From Clostridia bacterium (GTDB lineage Bacteria > Bacillota_A > Clostridia > Oscillospirales > CAG-272): a stretch of 29,301 nt of DNA. Of the stretch, positions 1 to 6,139 are shown piece after piece; position 1 is the first letter of the stretch, and each line of letters begins with the position of its first letter. The DNA lies in the NCBI GenBank assembly GCA_017529175.1, contig JAFXNX010000002.1, positions 1-29,301 of the forward strand. Reading direction: 5' to 3'. The notes beneath the pieces are model-generated. The model saw only the letters and a program-made list of their open reading frames with translations, was not told where the DNA came from and ran no database searches. The translations under genes and the position numbers were made by a program.

Positions 1-2
1 AA

Positions 3-80
3 ATATGCACCTCCAAAAGCGTCTAACTTTTGGGGTGCATATCATTCAAGGGGAAACTTTTCGAGAAAAGCTTCCCCTTG
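3..80. other. Two consecutive hairpins
   Basis: Bases 3-19 and 27-42 form an inverted repeat around ATATGCACC/GGTGCATAT with one bulged base. Bases 47-55 (CAAGGGGAA) and 72-80 (TTCCCCTTG) form a second stem that continues inward as CTTTT/AAAAG around a CGAG loop. Neither is followed by a clear T tract. They probably belong to the 3' end of a transcript starting outside the window, or to a small repeat element. Confidence 0.5.
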
Positions 81-102
81 ACCGTATTAAAGCTTCTTTA
101 AG

Positions 103-133
103 ATCCGCGGACTCGTCCGCGGATATGTTTTTT
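103..133 (+). terminator. Rho-independent terminator
   Basis: ATCCGCGGAC (103-112) and GTCCGCGGAT (115-124) form a perfect stem, followed by ATG and six T residues (128-133). The T tract lies on the plus-strand side, so it would end a plus-strand transcript coming from before the window. It could also block read-out from the minus-strand regulator gene, but the matching T tract is poor in that direction. Confidence 0.6.
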
Positions 134-145
134 ATAATAAACTGC

Positions 146-793
146 TCAATACATTTTTACAATACCGTCAAGCATTGATTTGAAATCCTCTACCGCGGAA
201 GGCGGGGAGGATATTTTCATTTTATTTCCGAACGCCATGACCCAGCCGTAAAAGCGCGGGCTGAGCTGCACCTTGACGTAAGCTCTGAAATCGAGGTCGC
301 CGCCGGAGATTATCGTCACGTCCTTGCCGAAGCGGTCGATGACCGCCCCCGCCATATCCTCGGCGCAGTCGAGAGCGACCGTTTCCACCTTGCCGCCGAA
401 CATATCGAAGATCCCCGTCGGATACATCGAGATATCCGAAGACTTGAAGACGTCCTCGCCCTCGCGCGGAAGGTCGACGATTTCCACCTTTTCCATCTTG
501 TCGACTCTGAAATGCTTGATGATGCCGCTCTCGGCGTCGTACGCCGCGAGATAATAGTTCTCGTCGTTCCATATAAGGAGCCACGGGCTGACGACGTATC
601 TTTTGCCGTCGTGGCGCGCGACTTTTTCTTTTTTACTGTTGAATTTGAAATATCCGAACGATATTTGCCGGTTTTCGCTTATCGCAGTGTGTATGTAGTC
701 GGTCGTGTAATATATGCTCTTGTTCATCGACTTGACGCGCTCGAAGATATGCACCTGGCGCGAGAGCTTCGATCTCTCGTATCTGCTCGTCAT
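146..793 (-). CDS. WYL-domain transcriptional regulator, C-terminal part (frameshifted gene)
   Basis: This 215-codon frame is the ligand-sensing C-terminal half of a helix-turn-helix/WYL regulator. The text SKLSRQVHIF...MNKSIYYTTDYIHTAI, the VVSPWLLIWNDENYYLAAYD stretch and the following HFRVDKM are typical of the WYL family in clostridia. The ATG at 791-793 is probably an internal methionine: the same frame runs upstream as KKLSG into the A7 run at 804-810. The N-terminal half lies in a neighbouring frame ending at 633. WYL proteins bind nucleic acid or small ligands and regulate transcription; the target here is unknown. There is no convincing ribosome site before the ATG, so separate translation is doubtful. 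Family assignment is firm; functionality is not. Confidence 0.75.
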   Translation of the reverse strand: MTSRYERSKLSRQVHIFERVKSMNKSIYYTTDYIHTAISENRQISFGYFKFNSKKEKVARHDGKRYVVSPWLLIWNDENYYLAAYDAESGIIKHFRVDKMEKVEIVDLPREGEDVFKSSDISMYPTGIFDMFGGKVETVALDCAEDMAGAVIDRFGKDVTIISGGDLDFRAYVKVQLSPRFYGWVMAFGNKMKISSPPSAVEDFKSMLDGIVKMY

Positions 794-1130
794 ACCGGAG
801 AGCTTTTTTTATTATGTCGCGGCTCTTCGCGCTTGATATGAACTTCGACGCCTGCACCGCGTCGACGAGAAATTTAAGCTCGGGCAGTTCAAACTCGCGC
901 GTCGCGACAAAGTATCCGCCGCCTCGTCCCTTTTGCATTTCGATATCCATTCCGTACGCGCGGAGTTCTTCGATATCCTCGTAAATGCTCTTTCTCTCCG
1001 CCTCGATACCGTAGTCCGAAAGACGCGATATGATCTCGGCGACTGTGATCGCGTGATCCGCGTCCGTGTTCTCGAGCAGTATGTCCCTCACCCTTATCAG
1101 CTTCAACTTCTGTTTCGCGCTCTTCGCCAT
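633..1130 (-). CDS. HTH/WYL transcriptional regulator, N-terminal part (frameshifted gene)
   Basis: The first about 108 codons encode a winged helix-turn-helix domain (RVRDILLENTDADHAITVAEI, then KSIYEDIEELRAYGMDI) and the linker to a WYL domain (ELKFLVDAVQASKFISSAKS). After RDIIKK the frame enters an A7 run (804-810 on the plus strand) and the remaining 57 codons are unlike the family. Removing one A joins this frame to the WYL half, restoring a protein of about 327 residues, the usual size. A GGAGGGG ribosome site precedes the ATG and a good promoter lies at 1160-1188. The break may be a real mutation, a sequencing or assembly indel, or slippage. As it stands the protein would have DNA-binding but no sensor domain. 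Confidence 0.75.
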   Translation of the reverse strand: MAKSAKQKLKLIRVRDILLENTDADHAITVAEIISRLSDYGIEAERKSIYEDIEELRAYGMDIEMQKGRGGGYFVATREFELPELKFLVDAVQASKFISSAKSRDIIKKALRYDEQIREIEALAPGAYLRARQVDEQEHILHDRLHTHCDKRKPANIVRIFQIQQ

Positions 1131-1159
1131 TTTTCACCCCTCCGTTTCTTTGTAAATTC

Positions 1160-1188
1160 AGTATACCATACCGCTTCCGGAAAATCAA
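1160..1188 (-). promoter_or_regulatory. Sigma-A type promoter of the WYL regulator
   Basis: Read on the minus strand: TTGATT (1183-1188), 17-base spacer, TATACT (1160-1165), about 30 bases before the start codon at 1130. The spacer contains the palindrome TTCCGGAA, a possible operator. Confidence 0.7.
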
Positions 1189-1218
1189 TATAAAGTCCGG
1201 TTTTTTGTACACCTGCGT

Positions 1219-1227
1219 TGATATAAT
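1219..1227 (+). promoter_or_regulatory. Extended -10 promoter upstream of the 37-codon ORF
   Basis: TGATATAAT is a perfect extended -10 element (TGnTATAAT). No good -35 hexamer lies 16-18 bases upstream. It would start a plus-strand transcript near 1234, leading to the small ORF at 1305. It is divergent from the regulator promoter. Confidence 0.45.
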
Positions 1228-1235
1228 TAAGACGT

Positions 1236-1276
1236 AAAAAGGATCCGGCGGCAATGACGCCGCATCGGATCCGGTC
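1236..1276 (-). terminator. Rho-independent terminator of manA
   Basis: On the minus strand the stem GGATCCG(AT)GCGGC / GCCGCCGGATCC is followed by TTTTT. It lies 134 bases beyond the manA stop codon, so the manA transcript would cross the small plus-strand ORF before ending. On the plus strand no T tract follows the hairpin. Confidence 0.7.
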
Positions 1277-1304
1277 AAAATCTTAATTAACGGAGGTACT
1301 TAAA

Positions 1305-1418
1305 ATGGAAAAGCTTGCAAACGCGATCGTGGTAGCACTCGGCGTCGGAGCCATGGGCGGCGGTATGGTCGGAGCCGCCTTTGTCATTGACCGCCTTCTG
1401 ACTTTATTCTCATTCTGA
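1305..1418 (+). CDS. Small hydrophobic Gly/Ala-rich protein (37 aa)
   Basis: Thirty-seven codons beginning MEKLANAIVVALGVGAMGGG and ending RLLTLFSF. Residues 7-28 form one uninterrupted hydrophobic, glycine-rich segment, fitting a single membrane helix. A strong CGGAGGT ribosome site sits 7-8 bases before the ATG, and an extended -10 promoter lies about 80 bases upstream. The last nine bases overlap the 3' end of manA on the other strand, and the whole ORF is antisense to the manA 3' untranslated region. It is not a family I recognise. It might be a small membrane protein, a type I toxin-like peptide or a leader peptide; nothing in the sequence settles this. Confidence 0.5.
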   Translation: MEKLANAIVVALGVGAMGGGMVGAAFVIDRLLTLFSF

Positions 1419-2399
1419 CTTCGGCGCCGTCTTTTGCGGGCGGCTGACAAGGAGCAGACACTTGCCGTAAAACGTAACTTCACAGTTTTCGGGAATATAT
1501 AAGCTGTCGCCCTTCGCTGCGCCGAGCGCGCCGCCGCCGTAAGTTGCTTTTGCATCTCCCGACAGTATCACGACGGATGAAAAGACGTCGGAGCGGCAGG
1601 TGTACTCGCCGTCGAGTTCGATGATATCGGATGAGAACTTGTCGGAGACGATGGACCTTACTTTACCGTACGGCGCAAAATACGCCGTGTCGGATATGAG
1701 GTGACGCTCGTCTGACGCGAGACGCACGGCGTCGAGCGCTTTTTCAACGTGAAGCTCGCGAGGGCGTCCGTCCTGCCCCGCTCTGTCATAGTCATACACG
1801 CGGTACGTCGTGTCCGAATTTTGCTGTACTTCGGCGAGGAAGATCCCTTTGCCGATAGCGTGTACGGTACCGGGCTCAACGAAGAATACGTCGCCGGGAG
1901 CAACGCTTACCCGGCGGAGAACGTCATCGTATTCTCCTTTCCTTATTTTTTCCTCTGTCAAACCGAAAATTGTTGTGTCGGTCTTTCCCCTTTCCTTTCT
2001 TTCTCTGACCTCTTTTTCAAGATAATCTTCGTTGAGTCCGAAGATCAGCGACGACCCCCCGGCGCAGTCGATAACGTACCACATTTCCGTTTTCTCATCG
2101 TCTCCCTCATAGAGCGAGGCGCATAGGGAGGACGGATGCACCTGCACCGAGAGGTCGTCTTTTGCGTCGATCAGCTTTACAAGAAGCGGAAACGCGCGCG
2201 CGTCGACCCAAGGGACGTCCGAGATCGGACGTCCTTTGTATTCTCCGTTCAGAACGGTGTTCGTCTCTTTTTCGCGGCAGGTCAGCATCCACGCTTCCGC
2301 GGCGGTGGACGAGTCCGTCTCGAAGCCGTACTCGTCGATAAGACGGCTGCCGCCCCATATATAGTTTTTGATGACCGGTTTAAGTAAAAGCGGGTACAT
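1410..2399 (-). CDS. manA: Mannose-6-phosphate isomerase, class I
   Basis: Cytosolic zinc enzyme interconverting mannose 6-phosphate and fructose 6-phosphate, linking mannose metabolism and mannose-containing glycans to glycolysis. The 329-residue length fits the short Firmicutes type I enzymes. The cupin metal ligands are visible: Q86 and H88 in VQVHP, E105 in KTEMWY and H180 in VEPGTVHAIGKG. The catalytic arginine region follows as NSDTTYRVYDYDR (R200). A GGAGG ribosome site precedes the ATG at 2399, with a promoter at 2432-2460. It is transcribed alone and ends at the terminator at 1236-1276. Assignment is secure at family level. Confidence 0.93.
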   Translation of the reverse strand: MYPLLLKPVIKNYIWGGSRLIDEYGFETDSSTAAEAWMLTCREKETNTVLNGEYKGRPISDVPWVDARAFPLLVKLIDAKDDLSVQVHPSSLCASLYEGDDEKTEMWYVIDCAGGSSLIFGLNEDYLEKEVRERKERGKTDTTIFGLTEEKIRKGEYDDVLRRVSVAPGDVFFVEPGTVHAIGKGIFLAEVQQNSDTTYRVYDYDRAGQDGRPRELHVEKALDAVRLASDERHLISDTAYFAPYGKVRSIVSDKFSSDIIELDGEYTCRSDVFSSVVILSGDAKATYGGGALGAAKGDSLYIPENCEVTFYGKCLLLVSRPQKTAPKSE

Positions 2400-2431
2400 A
2401 TTTCCTCCGGAAAAGTGTTCTTTCGATTAAT

Positions 2432-2460
2432 ATGATAGCATAATATCAGGTTTGTATCAA
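2432..2460 (-). promoter_or_regulatory. Sigma-A type promoter of manA
   Basis: On the minus strand: TTGATA (2455-2460), 17-base spacer, TATCAT (2432-2437), about 33 bases before the manA start codon. Confidence 0.7.
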
Positions 2461-2543
2461 GCGCAGGAGCAAAACATTTTTCACCATAATTTATTTTGAT
2501 CGACGATTTATTTTCAATTATCCTTATAAATTGATAATTTCCC

Positions 2544-2572
2544 TTGACAAAGGCGGACTCGTATGATATACT
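2544..2572 (+). promoter_or_regulatory. Near-consensus sigma-A promoter of the T-box operon
   Basis: TTGACA (2544-2549), 17-base spacer, TATACT (2567-2572) with TG one base before the -10. Transcription would start near 2579, just before the T-box leader. It is the strongest promoter match in the window, as expected where control is by premature termination. Confidence 0.85.
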
Positions 2573-2594
2573 TCTCATATCAAATATATTATAA

Positions 2595-2860
2595 AGTGAT
2601 GACCGGAAACAAGTAACGCTGTGCGCAACTGTGAAGAGAGCCGTCGGAAGGTGCAAGACGGACAGACGCACGACGCGAATACATTCCGCGAGCTGCGCGG
2701 CAAAAGCGTTTGAGCCAAAACCGCGACGGAGACCCGCCGTAAAAGGGGTGAGGCATGACAGTGCCTGATGAGGCGGAGTCCGTGAGGCCTTCGCGAATAG
2801 AGGTGGTACCGCGATAAAATCGCCCTCTGTACGAATCAAGTACAGAGGATTTTTGTTTTT
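2595..2860 (+). promoter_or_regulatory. T-box riboswitch, predicted tyrosine specifier (UAC)
   Basis: The core T-box sequence GGTGGTACCGCG lies at 2802-2813. Stem I is visible: GGAA (2605-2608) pairs with TTCC (2684-2687), AGTA (2612-2615) marks the 5' side of the specifier loop, and AAGGTGCAAG near 2648-2657 is the distal loop. The 3' side of the specifier loop reads GAA-TAC-A-TTCC, placing the specifier codon UAC (Tyr) at 2680-2682, followed by the conserved A. The antiterminator TGGT (2804-2807) would pair with a tRNA ending ACCA, consistent with discriminator A73 of tRNA-Tyr and not with the G73 usual for bacterial tRNA-Trp. Uncharged tRNA would stabilise the antiterminator and open the downstream operon. 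T-box identity is near certain; the specifier reading is strong but structural. Confidence 0.93.
2824..2860 (+). terminator. T-box regulated intrinsic terminator
   Basis: CCTCTGTAC (2824-2832) pairs with GTACAGAGG (2840-2848), followed by ATTTTTGTTTTT. It is mutually exclusive with the antiterminator around the T-box sequence and lies 30 bases before the first structural gene. Confidence 0.88.
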
Positions 2861-2890
2861 CTGTACGAACTTTAGAAAGGGATCATTACT

Positions 2891-4534
2891 ATGCCTATCA
2901 CCGACTTCCTTGAGAGAAACGCAAAAATTTACCCGCTCGACACGGCGCTCGTCGAGATCAATCCGGCAAATCAGCCGGCGCGTCACGTGACGTGGCGGGA
3001 GTACAATCTTATCGACACGAATTCCGAGGCGGACCGATATCGCCGCGAGATCACCTGGAAGGAGTTTGACGTAAAGGCGAACCGCTTTGCAAACCTTCTT
3101 TTCACAAGAGGTGTAAAGCGCGGAGACAAAGTCGCCATCCTTCTTATGAACTGCCTCGAGTGGCTTCCGATCTACTTCGGCATACTCAAGACCGGCGCGC
3201 TCGCCGTTCCGATGAACTACCGTTATTCCTCCGAGGAGATAAAATACTGCCTCGATCTTTCCGACTCGAAGATGCTCGTCTTCGGTCCGGAGTTCATCGA
3301 CCGCATCAACGCGGTGAAGGACGACCTCGGCGCGATAAGCGACTTCTTCTTCGTCGGCAAGGAGTCGGAGACGCCGTGTTACGCGGATAACTACGACGAA
3401 ATGACTTATTTCTGCTCGTCGATGGTACCGCCGGTCGAAATAAAGGACGAAGACGACGCGGTCATCTACTTCTCGTCGGGAACGACGGGATTCCCCAAAG
3501 CGATACTACACCGCCACGACGCGCTCGTCGCATCGTGCCTGACGGAGCAGAAGCACCATTCGCAGACGAAAGACGACGTGTTCCTCTGCATCCCGCCGCT
3601 CTATCACACCGGGGCGAAGATGCACTGGTTCGGCTCGCTCCTTTCCGGCGGCAAAGCGGTACTTCTCCGCGGCGTAAAGCCGGAGTGGGTGCTTCAGACG
3701 GTCTCCGAAGAGAAGGCGACGATAGTATGGCTTCTCGTTCCGTGGGTGCAGGATATTCTCGACACTCTTGAACGGGGAGAGCTGAAGCTTGAAGATTACA
3801 GACTGTCGCAGTGGCGTCTTATGCACGTCGGAGCGCAGCCGGTGCCGCCGTCGCTCATCAAGAGATGGAAGGGCGTTTTCCCGAATCACGAATACGACAC
3901 CAACTACGGACTTTCCGAGTCGATCGGTCCCGGATGCGTTCACCTCGGAGTGGAGAACATCGACAAGGTCGGCGCGATCGGCAAAGCCGGATATCTTTGG
4001 GAAACGAAGATCATCGGCGAGGACGGCGAGCCCGTTGCGAAGGGAGAAGTCGGAGAACTCGCGGTCAAGGGACGCGGCGTTATGAAGTGTTATTACAAGA
4101 ACCCCGAGGCAACAGCTGAGGTCAAGCGCGGCGACTGGCTCCTCACCGGAGATATGGCAAAAGAGGACGAGGACGGCTTTATATACCTCGTCGACCGAAA
4201 GAAGGACGTCATCATCACCGGAGGCGAGAACCTTTATCCGGTGCAGATAGAGGACTTCCTTCGCGAGAATGAAAAAATAAAAGACGTTGCGGTAATAGGT
4301 CTTCCCGACAAGAGACTCGGCGAGATCGCCGCGGCGATAATCGAACTGAAAGAAGGCGCGAGCGCAACGGAAGAAGAGATGAACGAGTTTTGTCTTGCTC
4401 TTCCGAAGTACAAGCGTCCGAGAAAAATAATTTTTGCAGATGTACCGAGAAACCCCACGGGAAAGATCGAGAAGCCGAAGCTTCGTGAGATCTACTGCAA
4501 GGGACGTCTCGTTGAAGTACAACCGATGGGTTGA
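2891..4534 (+). CDS. AMP-forming acyl/aryl-CoA ligase (ANL superfamily)
   Basis: Activates a carboxylic acid to its CoA thioester through an acyl-adenylate, at the cost of ATP to AMP. All ANL motifs are present in 547 residues: P-loop YFSSGTTGFPKAI (193-205, K203), YGLSES (A5), TGD (A7), DRKKDVIITGGENLYP (A8 hinge) and the catalytic lysine in NPTGKIEK (K525). The substrate cannot be read from sequence. Its place directly behind a Tyr-type T-box, with a symporter, IorAB, a second ligase and an aminotransferase, points to an aromatic acid such as phenylacetate, 4-hydroxyphenylacetate or indoleacetate (inference). An AAAGGG site precedes the ATG. A medium-chain acyl-CoA synthetase is the main alternative. 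Confidence 0.88.
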   Translation: MPITDFLERNAKIYPLDTALVEINPANQPARHVTWREYNLIDTNSEADRYRREITWKEFDVKANRFANLLFTRGVKRGDKVAILLMNCLEWLPIYFGILKTGALAVPMNYRYSSEEIKYCLDLSDSKMLVFGPEFIDRINAVKDDLGAISDFFFVGKESETPCYADNYDEMTYFCSSMVPPVEIKDEDDAVIYFSSGTTGFPKAILHRHDALVASCLTEQKHHSQTKDDVFLCIPPLYHTGAKMHWFGSLLSGGKAVLLRGVKPEWVLQTVSEEKATIVWLLVPWVQDILDTLERGELKLEDYRLSQWRLMHVGAQPVPPSLIKRWKGVFPNHEYDTNYGLSESIGPGCVHLGVENIDKVGAIGKAGYLWETKIIGEDGEPVAKGEVGELAVKGRGVMKCYYKNPEATAEVKRGDWLLTGDMAKEDEDGFIYLVDRKKDVIITGGENLYPVQIEDFLRENEKIKDVAVIGLPDKRLGEIAAAIIELKEGASATEEEMNEFCLALPKYKRPRKIIFADVPRNPTGKIEKPKLREIYCKGRLVEVQPMG

Positions 4535-4548
4535 AAGGAGATAATGAT

Positions 4549-6117
4549 ATGACATCCCAGATCCTTACAGGCGCGCTGATCGTCGTATTCTTTGCGGTAA
4601 TGATCGGCGTCGGCATATACTCAAAGCGTCACGCTACAAACGTTGACGGATTCGTGCTCGGAGGCAGAGCGGTAGGTCCGTGGCTCACCGCGTTCGCTTT
4701 CGGAACGTCTTACTTCTCCGCGGTGATCTTTGTCGGTTACGCGGGACAGTTCGGATGGAACTTCGGCGTCGCGTCCACGTGGATCGGACTCGGCAACGCG
4801 TTCATCGGCTCGCTTCTCGCGTGGGTCATCCTCGGCAGACGAACGAGAGTTATGACTCAGCATCTCGATTCAAAGACGATGCCCGACTTTTTCGAGAAGA
4901 GATACGGAAGCAAATCTTTGAAGATCGTCGCCTCCGTTATCATTTTCATCTTTCTTATCCCCTACACCGCGTCTCTTTACAACGGACTTTCAAGTCTTTT
5001 CAACATAGCGTTTGATATCCCCTACTGGGTATGTATTCTCGTGATGGCGGTGCTGACGGGCATTTACGTCATACTCGGCGGTTATATGGCGACCGCGATC
5101 AACGACTTTATCCAGGGCATTATAATGCTCATCGGTATCTCCGCTGTCGTGATTGCCGTGCTCAACGTCAACGGCGGTCTTCAGGGCTCCATGACGGCGC
5201 TCGCGACTTCCGAAAACGGCGGCTTCATGTATACGTCGTTCTTCGGACCTAACGTTGAATTTCTGTTCTTCGTCATTATGCTGACGTCGCTCGGAACGTG
5301 GGGACTTCCGCAGATGGTCGGAAAGTTCTACGCGATCAAAAACGAGTCGGCTATCAGAAAAGGAACGATCATTTCCACCGTATTCGCGGTCATCGTCGCC
5401 GGCGGCTGTTACTTCCTCGGCGGATTCGGACGTCTCTTCGTCAACGCCAACGAATCGGGCGCTCCCGAAGTCGGAAACGACGGCGTCGTTCCCGCGATGC
5501 TCGCAAAGCTCTCCCCGATCATTATTGCGATCGTTATAGTTCTCGTTCTCGCGGCTTCAATGTCGACGCTTTCCTCGCTGGTGCTTACGTCCTCGTCCAC
5601 TCTGACGCTCGACGTTATCGCTCCCGCGTCGAAAAAGACGTTCGACGAGAAAAAGAAGCTGCGTATAATGAGACTGTTCATAGTATTCTTTATCGCGCTT
5701 TCCGCGCTCATCGCGATCCTCAAGGATTCGATCTGGAAAGATTTCGTCTTTATCGCTCAGATGATGGGCGTTTCGTGGGGCGCGCTCGCAGGCGCGTTCC
5801 TTGCGCCGTTCCTCTACGGGCTGTACTCGAAGAAGACTTCCCGCGCGGCGGTCTGGACGTCTTTCGCATGGGGCGTGGGACTTATGCTGATCCAGCTTCT
5901 CGTCTCAATGAAAGTGTTCGCGTTTGACGGCGGAGTGCTCGGATTCATCTTCAAGAATTCGCTCTATTCCGGAGTTTTCGCGATGGTCGGCGGACTTATC
6001 ATAGTGCCGATCGTCAGCGCGTTTACAAGATCGCGTCCGAAGGGCGTCGACGAAATGTTCGCTTGCTACGACAAGAAGGTCCTTGTCCCCGCTGAACATT
6101 CTCTCGAAGAAGAATAA
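4549..6117 (+). CDS. Sodium:solute symporter family transporter
   Basis: A 522-residue integral membrane protein of the SSS (PutP/PanF-like) family, which couples solute uptake to sodium. The N-terminus shows the family pattern (GVGIYSKRHATNVDGFVLGGRAVGPW...AFGTSYFSAV), followed by about a dozen hydrophobic segments and the conserved GGYMATAINDFIQG and LTSSSTLTLDV regions. The ATG at 4549 is chosen because AAAGGAG lies eight bases before it; a TTG 18 bases upstream lacks a site. It starts 14 bases after the ligase gene and 22 bases before iorA, so it is within the operon. Inferred cargo is the aryl acid handled by the neighbouring ligases; SSS members also carry amino acids, pantothenate and short organic acids. 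Confidence 0.88.
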   Translation: MTSQILTGALIVVFFAVMIGVGIYSKRHATNVDGFVLGGRAVGPWLTAFAFGTSYFSAVIFVGYAGQFGWNFGVASTWIGLGNAFIGSLLAWVILGRRTRVMTQHLDSKTMPDFFEKRYGSKSLKIVASVIIFIFLIPYTASLYNGLSSLFNIAFDIPYWVCILVMAVLTGIYVILGGYMATAINDFIQGIIMLIGISAVVIAVLNVNGGLQGSMTALATSENGGFMYTSFFGPNVEFLFFVIMLTSLGTWGLPQMVGKFYAIKNESAIRKGTIISTVFAVIVAGGCYFLGGFGRLFVNANESGAPEVGNDGVVPAMLAKLSPIIIAIVIVLVLAASMSTLSSLVLTSSSTLTLDVIAPASKKTFDEKKKLRIMRLFIVFFIALSALIAILKDSIWKDFVFIAQMMGVSWGALAGAFLAPFLYGLYSKKTSRAAVWTSFAWGVGLMLIQLLVSMKVFAFDGGVLGFIFKNSLYSGVFAMVGGLIIVPIVSAFTRSRPKGVDEMFACYDKKVLVPAEHSLEEE

Positions 6118-6139
6118 GACTTTTTAACGAGGTAATGGA

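Noticed and set aside
804..810. Programmed -1 frameshift at the A-rich run in the WYL regulator gene
   Set aside because: A -1 shift leads to a stop after a few codons. The productive join needs a +1 shift or loss of one A, and seven A residues is short for efficient slippage.
2282..2986. Minus-strand ORF crossing the T-box leader
   Set aside because: It covers the manA start, the promoter and the structured leader, has no ribosome site, and its translation is unlike any protein family.
3506..4555. Long minus-strand ORF opposite the first CoA ligase
   Set aside because: It is a shadow of a gene with complete ANL motifs; the translation resembles no family and has no ribosome site.
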